Source: Dermatemys mawii (Eukaryota; Chordata; Testudines; Dermatemydidae). From it: a stretch of 64,000 bases of DNA. Made by a program: the position numbers and the translations under genes. Location of the stretch: positions 13,063,830-13,127,829 of the forward strand of contig ML677386.1 in assembly GCA_007922305.1 (NCBI GenBank), in the 5' to 3' direction. The notes under the pieces are model-generated. The model was not told the DNA's origin, ran no database searches, and saw only the letters and a program-made list of their open reading frames with translations. How positions within the stretch are numbered: position 1 is the first letter of the stretch; every line of letters starts with the position of its first letter. This document shows, piece by piece, positions 32,417-44,095 of this stretch.

Positions 32417-32714
32417 TGAAGGCCTTGAGCGCTGGCAAACCACGCTCTATAAACTTCTGAATCCTTGTTATCTCTCAAGGTCTAGTAGTAAGCTTAAGCA
32501 CTGGAAAATCACAGGCACGCTTGTCCCTCTAGCTGTCCACGAGGTAGCCATGAGGAGAGCTCTTCTTTCACCACCTATCACAATGAAGTAAACAAGCCTA
32601 CTTATCACTGTCATACACGCCTTACAGCACGTTTGTACTTAATAAAAGCGGCAAGCTGGGACTTTCCCAGGTCGCCTCCTTCCGCAAGCTGTCTCCGTCT
32701 GTTTCTTCCCGACA
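32417..32714 (+). repeat. 3' LTR
   Basis: 298 bp, identical to the 5' LTR except T at 32462. AATAAA at 32641-32646. Followed by the ACTCTC target duplication. Confidence 0.95.
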
Positions 32715-32720
32715 ACTCTC
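32715..32720. repeat. Right copy of provirus target duplication
   Basis: ACTCTC, identical to 25813-25818. Confidence 0.92.
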
Positions 32721-33643
32721 AGATGGTCCTGGAATACAATATTAAACTCAGCCATCAGCTTTATAATTTTAAGGAAGTTTCCATTGTTTGGCACATACAC
32801 TTGATCTGAAGTGCCACAAATGCTAGGTTTTGGATAATGAGCATTCTCACAATGGCAATGAGCTTTTTCAAAACATTTTGACAGTAAAGAGACTATGATA
32901 CAATCTTCTCTTGATGCTGATTATGTATGGCGGCTTTTATCCTTAGTCTCATCTCAAGCTCTTTCCACCTATGGAATGCTCTCTGGTGATTTGCTGCCTT
33001 CTCATGGTTTGCTAGATTTCAAGCCAGATTTTTCCAGTCCTTTGTTCCTGTAGAACTCAATGTGGCTGGAACATTAGACTGGAAGAGCTTGCAACAAAAA
33101 CAGTATGCAGCATTCTGGGTTTTTGAGTACATAAGCCATGGCCTCTCCACTTTGTCACCATTGGGGATTTCATGTCAGTAATGTGTTGGATGGAAATTTC
33201 TATTTTCAGTGTCCTTGGGGAACATGAAGTTTTTCACTTGATGTGCCCCATACAGTACAAGGAAGTTCCTCAGGCTACTGCTCAAATGGGTCCACAGTCC
33301 TGCATCATCTAGACTTGAGGAACTAAACTCAGCAGCATGTTTCTTGTGCCTCCACCACACTCTTCTCTGATATACACTTTTCTTCAGGAATATGTATGAT
33401 TACATCCATTTGAGATGGAGATATGGATGCTGCAGTAGCTGCCAGGTCACCTGCACTCTGACTAACTAGAAGATCAGGCATCTCCTCCCCACTCACATCC
33501 TCACTGGGGCCGGAAGGCTCACCATGAACATTTGTGTCTATGTATCTCAGGAGAGCTCCTCCCTGCTTAGATAGAAAAGCTTACTTTGCTTTATTTCTTT
33601 TTCTGAATGCTGCCCCAGAGGTGTGTTTTCTTCTGTCACTCAT
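32721..33643 (-). pseudogene. hAT-like (ZMYM1-like) transposase, N-terminal piece
   Basis: On the minus strand an ATG at 33643 starts MSDRRKHTSGAAFRKRNKAK, then a stop, then an acidic region with SGPSEDVSGEEMPDLL. A TTF-type zinc finger region follows (RPWLMYSKTQNAAYCFCCKLF), then DWKNLA, NHEKAANHQRAFHRWKELE and NGNFLKIIKLMAEFN-type blocks in changing frames. Known ZMYM1-like hAT transposases have this order. The sequence ends at the provirus and resumes at 25818. Multiple stops and shifts show it is dead. The element's terminal repeats were not found. Confidence 0.75.
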
Positions 33644-34619
33644 GACTGCTGTTCTGTGCCAGCTATAGTAGCTCTCAACACTCAAATGAAGGAGACAAAT
33701 AAGCAGGCTGGTAGCAGGGCCTGAGTAGGGAAGATATCAGTGTCTTAAGGGCTTAACTGGCTTCTATTACATCAGTTGACCGCCTATTCTCCTCAAGTGG
33801 GTTCAGGAAAGCAGCAGGAAACAGGAATCTCCCTGAGAAGCTGGTGTTAATCAGTCCAAGCTCCTGGGGGAGCTGGAGAGGTACATAAGAGGCTCCTCCT
33901 CTTCTCTCTCCCTGCAGTTCATGCTGCTTTCTGTTATTCCCTCTCACCTTTTCTCCTGCCTGACTATTATGTCTCTTGTGCCCTCCGTCCTCCAGCACAG
34001 CACTCCACCATCTCTGTGCATCTAGAGCAGAGAGAATACATATGCACCAGCAGCAGATACAATTTTTTACACTCTGGGTCCTAGTGCCTGACGTCTCAGT
34101 TCACCTAATGGTAAGGCCAGCGCTCATTGTAGCAGGGGCAATTCCGGACAGCTCAGTTTTTTCTCTTTCACGCAGGAGGTTATCATCTTCTGATGATCCT
34201 AGCTGCTTGAAATTCCTCTCTCCAGGGGTATTAGCTAGCCCTTGGTAATCAAGGCCATGCTGAAAATCTTCCCAGCTCTGGCTTCTTTCTTCCCTGGCTG
34301 GGATATGGCTCAGAAAGCAGGGTCTGCTCTTCTTATGAAGTGGAATTCTGTGTACCAGGGTAAGACTTATCTGTCTTCATCCCCCATTCTTTCTGTTGTT
34401 TCCCTTCTCCTACTGATCCTCTTTCTCTTTGCATGATGATTTTTTTATTTCTTCTCTCTTGGGCAACCTGGGATAGGTACAGGTCTCGAGCTGACTTAGA
34501 GTCTCCTGATAGGGTCTTCTCTTATTCCTTCATTTGTGTAGCTCCCCTTGCCTTGTTGTGACAGCTGGGCCTTCGAATTTACTCTAATTGTGAGATCAGG
34601 TGTAAAAGGTATGGGAAAG
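33644..34619. other. Unassigned, upstream side of the hAT-like element
   Basis: May include the 5' untranslated part of the minus-strand hAT element. Short open frames only; no named feature. Confidence 0.3.
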
Positions 34620-34890
34620 ATGTTACAATAACCTATAAAAACAAATGTTGATGAGAAAAGGTATGAAAAGGAGACTGACTAAATTAGTCTAAACAAAAAA
34701 GCCTAGTGATATAGCAAATTAATGAAACAAAATTTATGTCTCAGATATAAGGCCTCATTGGTAGACAAAATAATGAGGGGATGGACTATTCCCCTCCGCT
34801 TTTTTGGGTCCTTAAAGAAAGTAGTTATGGTGGGGAAATAAAGGAAAACACACAAGAGGCTACAGAAGCAAGCTTCACCATCATGGCTTC
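34620..34890. repeat. Unnamed dispersed repeat, copy B
   Basis: Shares ordered blocks with 220-600 (see that entry). It ends where the next repeat begins at 34892. Confidence 0.55.
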
Positions 34891-34891
34891 T

Positions 34892-35480
34892 GTGACGGGT
34901 TGAGATCACAAAAACTCCGTTAGTCACTGCCAACCGATGTGCCAAGACTACCCCTGCCTCTGTTTTCCTGCCCTGGAAACTTGGGACCCCAGAAATCTGG
35001 TCTGGTTTGAGTCAGACTCGCTAGCCTGCTGCAAATCCAGACCTGGGTCTGAGCCACATCCTCCAACAGCTGTGGGCTTGCCTGGAAACAGGTTAGGAAG
35101 TGTTCCTGCCTTTAGCACTCAAATGCTCAACTCCCAATGGGGGTCCAAACCCTAAATAAATCTTTTTTACACTGTATAAAGCATATACAGGGCAAACTCA
35201 TAGAATGTTCGCCCTCTATAACACTGATAGAGAGATAAACACAGCTGTTTGTCCCCCCTCCCCCTGGTACTAGCATGTTCTCCAGGTTAATTAATAAGTA
35301 AAAAGTGATTTTAATAAAGACAGAAAGTAGGATTTAAGTGGTTCCAAGTAGTAACAGACAGAGCCAAGTGAATTACCAACTAAAATTAAACAAAACACGG
35401 ATCTCTCTCTAATACAGTAAAGTCTCAAATGTGTGCAGAAAGACACAACAAGGCAAAGGCCATAGTCAAGCTATAATTCC
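34892..35480. repeat. Probable dispersed repeat beginning GTGACGGGTTGAGATCAC
   Basis: The sequence contains CTGTATAAAGCATATACAGGG, an inverted pair, and GTTCGCCCTCTATAACACTGATAGAGAGATA. From memory this text recurs in turtle genomes, but no second copy lies in the window and I cannot name the family. Confidence 0.4.
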
Positions 35481-35941
35481 CTTTTGATTCAAATGAATAT
35501 TCCTGGATTTATTTGCAAATGTAGGCTTTCATTAAGGATAGATGGATCAGTTTAAATAAAGAACTGGCCATAATGGTCACTGAAAACTTAAACCAAACAT
35601 TTTCATTTGTCAAATAATTAGATAGCTTTAGCTTATTTATTTTTTAAATTTTCATGACTGACTGTACAACTTTTTTTTCCTGGTGTTTCCAGTCATTCTG
35701 GAAGAACAGGAAATTTCATGAAAGAACCTCTTTTTGCAAGATTTCCAGCCAAACTTTCAGACCCATATGATTGATTAATTTGGCTGTACATCTGAAATTT
35801 GAAGTTCCATTAGAAATGAATTGAAATATCAAGCACCAGTGTTTGTCCATCATTGTTTGTCTTAACATTAGAATGTGGTAGCATTTTATCCAAAGTCTTG
35901 CCAAGATGGTTCACAAGATTTTGGCACTGTATAATACAAGT
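35481..35941. other. Unassigned AT-rich sequence
   Basis: No gene or named repeat seen. Confidence 0.35.
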
Positions 35942-36061
35942 GGGATTTTACAAGTCACTTTACATAGGCCTAACTTTGCTTCCACGAATGCCTATGATAA
36001 AACTCCCACTAACTTTAATGGAAGCAAATTTAGGCCACTGCCAAGAGCTCTTGAAAATCCC
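35942..36061. repeat. 120-bp palindromic repeat
   Basis: GGGATTTTA at the left end pairs with GAAAATCCC at the right. Inside, GGCCTAACTTTGCTTCCA pairs with TGGAAGCAAATTTAGGCC. Related half-sequences occur at 59795-59840 and 61610-61690. Confidence 0.6.
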
Positions 36062-39000
36062 ATGCTATGACTCTAGATCCTCTAGATTCCTCTAGACTCT
36101 AGGAATCACTTGGACTTAGGCCAATTCCTAGCCTACTCCAGAACTGAACATGGTCTCCTTGAGTATAATACCATTATCTAGAAAAGGTAAGGTCACATAT
36201 TAAAAACAAACTATTCAAAATATACACTAAAGTTTCTGTCAAGACATGGTGTTATTCAAAGTATCTAGGAAATATAAAAGTGCAACTACACCAGAGAGTT
36301 AAATCTAAATGAATGCCACAAAAATTGCTCACATCATGTTGTTGGTTTAGAGCACTAGATTTAGCTGAAATATAGCCAGAGGTTTCATTGCTAGCCATTT
36401 CAATCATCTAAAGAGATTTTTTTTCCTCTAGCACCAATGTCTTAAAATCAGCTTTGACCAGAGCTGACCAAAAAATTATTCTTATCAAATTTCTCTAAGT
36501 GAAGAATTATAAGTTAAACAGCCCCAGCTCTGATTTTTATTTTTTTTTAAGAAAAAGCTGTTAACACCACAAAGCCTGCACACATTTAGCATATATTACT
36601 GAATGGATTTTGTCAAGTGGCGAAGGGCTAAGCACACTTGGAGAGCGATTTCTCTGTCATAAGGGCTGAAATGTGAAATAAAATGGCAGAGGAAAGTTGC
36701 ATAGAACATATACTGTTTTCACCCTCTCTCTTTTTACAGTCATCCCTGAAAAGGAAACTTAGGGCAGGGATTTGTAGCAGAAGGCTTGAAAAATGGTACA
36801 GACTTTGAGCCAAACTTCAACTGGTATACATAGGGGAAGATACGAGTTACACCAGCAGAAAATCTGGCTCCTTGTTTGCCCAAAGGAGAGAGAAGTCTTG
36901 GATGGAGAACGAGAAGATAGACCAATGACAAGTATACGCCTCTTCAGAATCAGATCTGGAAACTGAGGGTAAGTAAACTTGTGCTCTACTCTAAGGGTTA
37001 AGAGACATTTTTTTCCCCCAAAGTACTGAGCACCTACAATTCCAGCAAAAATCAATGAGAGCTGCTGGTCTGTATCTTTGAAGATCAGATCCTGAACTGC
37101 TTTGGCATCCTTACCCACTGATTCTATTAGACTTTCAGTTTACAATGACTCTGTTTGTTACCTTATGGTATGGAGTACCTTACATCACAAGAAGTCCTAT
37201 GTAAAAGAATCCATGGATTGCCAAGGGGGTAGAGAGGAGAGAAGGTGAACAAATGCATGCAGTGTGCCAACACTGAGAATGTGTTTTCAGTCTTGTGATA
37301 CAAATATGACCAAGGGCTGTTTTGGAAGTGAAAGATACAATATTTGCACATGAACAAAGACTAAAGACTCTGCTCTAAGGAGAATTTGAAGTTTTCAGAA
37401 TTGTCAAATTAAAATATACAGTGCAACTCCGGTTTCACGTGAACTACATAAATCTATCACTACACTGCTTATTAGCCACAAAAGTAGATGCTATGTCACC
37501 TGCTTTCTTCTGGAATCTTGGGAGACTGTTAATACTGTTGTTGTCAGTATAAGATAAAAAGTCCCTTCTGAGTCAGTGACAATCAAGATGATTTTTTACC
37601 AGGATGCTCAAAGGTTATCATCATGATAGACTATTTCCCTCTCTATCATCTTTCTATCCCCATTCCTTTCAGTGTTAGAACAGTTCAAAAAAGATGAAAA
37701 GAACATGTTTTTAATAATGACTAAATTATTTCCTCCCCTTTGCTCTGTTCCTATTTAGTTTTACCATTTTTGCTCCACCCTTCAGCATAGTTTGTCTTTG
37801 GGCAGATATGATGAAGCCTGGAAAATCTCAGTCCAAAAGGTGGACATATTAGAATAATACAAGCAGCCGAAAATGGGATTATAGAAATGCATAGGCAACG
37901 TTAACTATAGTTATTGCTATCCCTGTAACTACTGGTTGTGTCTAAGCCTTATGGATGCAAATAAGGGTCCAGACATCATGGCTCAAGTACATCTTTATTG
38001 CTAAGAATTAGTGCTCCCTTCCTTCCCCTAATATAAAGTAAATACCCAGTACAATAGAAACAGCAATAATTTCCCAGAACAAAACAGGTTGTACAGGTTT
38101 GTGACCTAGTTGAAAAGAGATTTCTCTCTATGTAAAATTGGCTCCATTAACTGAATGGTAGTGGCACTGTAATGCTGAGAAGCATATTTACCTTAATTTG
38201 CTGCTTCATCAGTGTGTGTAGATTATTCTTCTCTGTCACACACACATTCTCTGAATAGTACAGACCTTTTCAACTCGCAGCTACTGTAAACTGATATCTC
38301 ATGTCCAACCAAATAATGATGCAAATATTTCCAAAGCTAAGTCTGAGCTATTGCCATGAACTATAAACCTGCTTTGGTGACAAACCTTTCTTCTGATAAT
38401 GTCCCAAAGAGGACATAACTGAACAAGGCCACATTGCCGATAAATTTCATTAGAGAAAGAGAGAGAAACAAAACCCAGGACATAGGCTGAAGCAACAGCA
38501 GTGAGATTTCTTAAATATGAGAAGAAAGTGCTAATGCTTAATTAACAAATACAAAATAATATAGGTAATGAGATAGGATAATGAAAATTAATCTGAGGTG
38601 TCATTATAAGTTTTTGGTAAAATCTTAACACCTGTCTTGTACTTCTATTACCATATACAAAATACAATATTTCCTTTCACGCATTGTCCTTTATCTCAAG
38701 GGCAAGTGCCTTTTTCCTAAGTCGTAATGTAATTGTTACAGATGAAGTGTTTTCTTTGCCATCTTATTTATGTATTTATTTATTTAGCTGGGCAGTTGAC
38801 AAGATGACTAGAAAGAAAGGTTTCTATCAATTTCATCTTGCCTTTGAAGCCTTGATAAATCTATTCTGAAGCTGATAAAAAATCTGGTCATTCACATGTC
38901 CATTTTCAACAAAGAAAAGGTGATACTCCAGTAAGCTACAGTTTTTCAGAGCTAGCTCACCTTTGCTCAGCTTTCATGTTGTGTGTTTTTTAGCTGGGTA

Positions 39001-42000
39001 ACAGATTTAGAGACTATATTAAATATCAGTACCACTTGCTTTTCTTTTTTCTTTTCTTTTCTTTTTTTTTTTGTTTCCAGCCTACTTCTGCAAGACAATA
39101 GAAAAGCTGACTTACTCCTCTCTCATATATCTCAAAGATTTCTTAATTCAAGTAATAGCTCATTCTACAAGTTAGAATCACGGCTGTTTCTTTCATTCAT
39201 TTCAGAAGTTTCATTGTTAAACAATCATACTAGAAAGTACATTTGGTTAACAATGAAGGATTACTAAGGGATTATTGTTAACACTTAAGAAACTACTGTA
39301 TATCTTAGAAATAAGATAAACATTGGAAATAATTTAAGAACTTCTTAACAAGAAGTTTTTCAGAGCTTTGTAGATAGATAGACAATTCAGTTCTAATAAA
39401 AAAAGAACTCTTCTCTATGTTGCTCCTCCCTTCCTGCCTGAAATTTTGTTCACAATCTAAATTGAACTCTTTTTGAGCAATGAATTGTAGATTTATGCTT
39501 TAGCAGAAGTAGAAGTGCCAAAATACCAGGTAATTCTAGCACAAATGGAAGAAAGAAGGGAGGTTCAGGTAGTCTTCCCAGTCCTTGAATAAAGGTTGCA
39601 TTGGGACTTGCTTACTGCACTACTGAAATAAGCTTGACTACTATGACTGAATTTCTGCTGTAAGTCTGATTTGATCTAACACCTAATTCTATAACAAAGT
39701 CCCAACGATGTTGCAATTGGTCAATTAGGCCTGGGGCTGTGGCTGAGGTAAAAGAGGTGCTCCAAGTTCAAAAAAGCCTCTACAATTCTAAACAAATAAA
39801 AAGAAAGCAGAACTAAAATAAGACAGTTTTCTGGAATCCCTTAGTCTGCGATACAGTACTCAAGACCAAAGGCACTAAGCAATTACCTATTTTAAACCTG
39901 CAAATTCTCTCTCCTATTCCACACCAGAATGCTGATGTTCCAAAACTGTGTTTGCTTTTGTGATACAAAGAATCCTTCAATCCTGAAATGAATCCCATGC
40001 AATTAGACCCCCTGCATCTTCATGGAACCGCTTTAAAATCAATTGGGGACATCCCATACAAGAACTCATTGCAGAATCAGACTTAAAAGCTTATAATACA
40101 CAAGGATTAAAAACATGCCCTACAGCAGTAAGAAGAAAAAGAGTCCTTTCCTTTGTGATGCTTTGTCTCAATTGATTCTCCCTATGGTACTGTTGTCCTT
40201 ACATGACATTTTTCCCAATACCCCTTTCTGTGGGCTGGCCTTTTAAATGTGTCAGAGACAAACAGCTGTAGACCTAAAATAGCCATTATGTAACTGGCTG
40301 CTGCTTCTTGCATTTTCCATCCTTCCAGCTGGTAAGCTACTCTTGATATATAGTCACATAGGAGGGTTTTTTTACATTGCTGAGGAGATGGTGCTTTCTC
40401 ACAGGACAACCATGATGAGTTGAATTTAGGTTCTCTCAAATAAAAAACAACCTAACCCATCTAGTGTCTCCTCATCCTTTAGAGACACGGAAAGGTAACT
40501 CTTTCTTTTCTGTCCCAAAACTCACTACTCCTTTCATTTGGTCTCTTTGTGTTTGTGTCTTCTGTTACTAATAAGTTATACTATGAAGTTTATAGAAGAG
40601 ATTGAAACCAGCAGGCTTCACTGTGGCTAAAAGCTATGGCAGTATAAAAGGGTGGGGTGGGTTGCAACACACTTCTGGCAGTTTCCTAAAACTTTGCAGT
40701 ATACCTTCCAAGGTGATACAGGACAGCACATGGGACCAGTTACAACTACACATTTTCAAAGGATTTAATCAAGTGTATTATTCTTCCCTGTCAGAGTGCT
40801 GGCCTAAGGTGACTAGCTCCCAACCCAGAAAGCCACAACCCCTGTGAGGCATCTGACTGAATGAATGAAACCACTTGGGTATGAATCCCATAGGCTACAT
40901 GCTCAGAGATTGCAAGCACCAGGATTCTGGACTAATTTTATACATGTGAGAAAGAAGGACTCTCTGCATTCTAGCTTATTTCTTCCTTACATGCAGAAGC
41001 AAGCCTGAGTTCAATCTGTCTAGGTGTCCTTTGCTAAGAAAAAACTATGGATCAAGCCCCTAACTAAAGCCATACTCTTATTGCTGGCTCAGAGAAATGA
41101 AATATGTACTCCTTGTTCACATTTCTAGGTGTTTTTCCTCCATGTGCAAGCACTCAGGAGTCCTTGGGAACATTAACCCATAAACAGCTTTTATTTGGGG
41201 GAAAGGGAACAACAAATAAAAGAAACATAACCATATGGAACTAAATGAGCAAAACCCCATCAGTGACTCAAGAGTACTGCCAACCCCACAGTTCTAAATA
41301 TTAATTAGGTAGTTTGTTGAGGTCCAGAGAAATCCCCATCCATCTAAAATCCACTTCAGAGTTCCAATTAGACTTGAGTAGGCAGGGGGTGGCTCTCATC
41401 TGCCTGCCTGCTCTAGTCCCGAAAAGTCCACGCTACCAAATTCTCATTGCTGTGACGTCAGCTCTGCTGCTAGTGGTCTTCTCTCACTGCAAAGTCAGCT
41501 CTGTGCTACCACCACTAGTCCAATTTGGCCTATGCTTGAAGTCAGCTCTGTATCACCATCACCACTAGTCCAGTCCAGTCCAGTCCAGCAGAATAATTCC
41601 ATATTGGGTTCAAAATTTTCAGGGGGAAAACCGAGAGCAAAACAGGACTTTTGGACATAGTTTCTGCTCCCTGAGCTAGAGCTCCTAGTCTCTACAATGG
41701 AATCACCTGTTCTCTCCTTGCTGAGTTTGAACCTCATTCTCAAACAAAAGTCTTCTACCTGTAACGTCAGGATGACCTGCTTATTACAAAACATATCTTG
41801 CACAGTTCTGATATTCTTCCATGAGTATAGTCACAATAACATTGTTACAGTAAAATATAGATAAATAAGAACTTAAGCAATAACAGGCAGTTTGTGGGGC
41901 TATGGGTAAGCAATATTATAATTCATGTAAAATGAAACTTGCCAGAGATGCCTTTTCCCTGACAGCACAAGCAGAGAGTTCCATCCCTCTAAGCAGTTTA

Positions 42001-42096
42001 GCTCTAGAGTTCCGGTATCATTTTGTGTCCACTAGCTGTGCTATGGTAAAGCAATTCAAGGTCTAAGGCAGTGGGGAGTCAGGTTCCAAATCTCTT
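36062..42096. other. Long unassigned AT-rich region
   Basis: Six kilobases without a recognisable gene. It contains a TTTTC-rich pyrimidine run at about 39041-39075, ATTT repeats near 38765-38788, and short CCAGT repeats at 41569-41588 next to two copies of a GTCAGCTCTGT..CACCACTAGTCCA block (41490-41575). The longest open frame (119 codons, 36759-37118 minus) has no domain. Confidence 0.4.
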
Positions 42097-42190
42097 ACTT
42101 TGGGTCCAGATTCTGTTCTCTTTTATATCTGTGTAAATCTGGAGTAATTCCATTAAAATCAATAGAATTGCTTCAAATTTACATCTACAT
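42097..42190 (+). repeat. Half of a palindromic amniote-type repeat
   Basis: CCAGATTCTGTTCTC, TGTGTAAATCTGGAGTAATTCCATTAAAATCAATAGAATTGCTTCAAATTTACA. The ATTCCATT..AATCAATAGAATT centre and TAAATCTGGAG/TTCAAATTTACA arms are inverted. From memory this family is common in birds and turtles. Confidence 0.5.
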
Positions 42191-43908
42191 ACACATGCAT
42201 TTCCATCTGCATTTCATCCTTTATGTTTATTTTCATAGTCCTTGAAGAAAATATTTGGATTAATATTTTTTAATCCTGGGGCAATCACCCTAATTACGGC
42301 ATATTATGCAAAACAAGAAGGGATATTCTTACTATACGGTCTTGATAACTTGTACATAATAAATTTATTTTTCCCTTTTTCACATTTGCTAATTATATAA
42401 AATATATGTGAATGATCTTAACATGTCTTGCAATCCAAGTGATTCCGGTGCTAATATTGTGTGGCCAGGCATTCCTCCAATGGTGCTATTCACTGATGAA
42501 CTGATAAAGCAAAGGAAGGTGACATTGTATTAATCATAATTAGTTCAGAGCTACAGCATTGTACAAGTTGCTTAAATATTTGGTAATGAATGTACTGGGG
42601 GAAATGAACTGAAAGTCAAGGGAGTATTTGTCATGAAGTGGTGCCCTTTGGTAGTTCTCAAAGCCTTTAAATATTTTCATAAATATTCTAGAGAATTGCT
42701 TGTAAAAGGGACAATTCTAAGGGGTGCGGAGCCGTTTGAAATCAATGCATCTGGGGTTCCTCACTATGTCTGAGGATTATGATTAAATACTTTCGTTACA
42801 ATATCCCTGATGGCTCCAATCAAGATTAGAGAACTGGGGTGGTAAGTGTTGTACAACTATATAATAAGAGACCATCTCTGGAAGAGTTTTTATAATTTAA
42901 CTTTGAAACAAGCGACCACAAGCAGGTTTAACAAACAAGAGAAGGGGCAAGGAGGAAGGATGGACAAGGGCAGCAGGGATTAGATCATGTGGATACACAG
43001 GCTGGCTAGTGCACAACATGGCATATACCCCCTTGCCCACCAATCTAGATCTATAACCCTGTTTTCCTCTGTTTATTTTTTAAATGATGTATTCATATTA
43101 ATTAATAAACCAAAATAATAAACTTCTAGTTCTCATCTTCAAGGCTGAGACCATTTAACTCCTTTCTACATTTCTGGTCTCCTAACTCACCAAATCTGAT
43201 TTCTTATCTCACCCCCTTCACTCTGCTAATGAGCCTCTATCTTTCTCTTGTCCATGGCTCCCAAAAGCACCTTCTTCCGCACTGCCAATTATGCCAGAAA
43301 CAGCTCCCAAATGATGAGCATAGCATATCTTCCAATGCCTTTTTAAGAACCACCTCTACTGCACTGCACATGAAAAATAGCCTAATGAAAATGTTTAGAT
43401 AGGTTATCGATTCATTAATCTCTTGTTCATTTTGATTAATTAATTAAAAAAACTGTGAAGCCAGTAAAGTATACACTGAGCTAATACATGTAACTGTGTG
43501 TTCCTATTGCTGTCACTGTTGTCTCCCCCATGCTTCCTACAATGTGCACTACAATCACCTTGTCCATATGTGCATCTTGTCCATATTTAAACCCAAATCC
43601 TGCAGTGCTGGCATAACTCCTGCATCCGTGTGGATCCCCATTGATTTCATGTAGGCTGCATGTGGATACATGGGCATCTAGTGGGAGCACTGGGGATTTT
43701 TGTAAGGTATTTGGGGTACGGACTATTCTGTTATGTCTGGATGGAACTCTCCTCCTGATCAGAGCCTTTGGGAACCACTGTAATGCAAATAATCAAAGGC
43801 AGCAGGTGAATAGGGCTAGAAGGGGCTCAGCTGCCCCAAATCTGTCTACCAGCTCACCAACTGCTACCCCGCACACATGGTTGGCTTGGCAGGCAAAGCC
43901 CCATGTTG
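42191..43908. other. Unassigned, no gene seen
   Basis: AT-rich sequence; short open frames only. Confidence 0.35.
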
Positions 43909-44095
43909 GGGTTGCCAGGTGTCCAGTTTTCAACTGAACATCCGGTCGAAAAGGGACCCTCCCCAGCCCAGTGAAAGTGAGCGAGTGCGTGAAGGTAGGG
44001 AAGAGCAAGTGACAGAGGGCGGGAGCAGGGCCTCAGAGAAAGGAAGGGCAAGGGTGCTTGGTTTTGTTCAGTCAGAAAGTTGGCAACCCTACCAA
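43909..44095. mobile_element. Probable DNA-transposon remnant
   Basis: GGGTTGCCAGGTGTCC at the left and AGTTGGCAACCCT at the right are short inverted ends. Just inside the left end, TTCAACTGAACATCCGGTCGAAAAGGGACCC is a block I recall from turtle repeats. No clean target duplication was found. Confidence 0.45.

Larger units (their letters stand above)
25819..32714 (+). mobile_element. Class II (alpha/beta-like) endogenous retrovirus provirus
   Basis: A 6896-bp provirus with paired LTRs, primer binding site, gag, dUTPase, protease, pol, env and polypurine tract in retroviral order. Gag, dUTPase-protease and pol sit in successive -1 frames (0, 2 and 1 by coordinate modulo three), the betaretroviral layout. 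The tRNA-Trp-type primer site and the CX6CC transmembrane subunit with an internal fusion loop recall avian alpharetroviruses. LTR divergence is one base in 298, so the insertion is young. Seven in-frame stops, an out-of-frame gag ATG and a sequence gap in env make this copy non-functional as read. It is inserted in a minus-strand hAT-like transposase. Confidence 0.95.

Noticed and set aside
36759..37118. 119-codon minus-strand frame as an exon
   Set aside because: No domain, no flanking splice pattern and no neighbouring coding signal.
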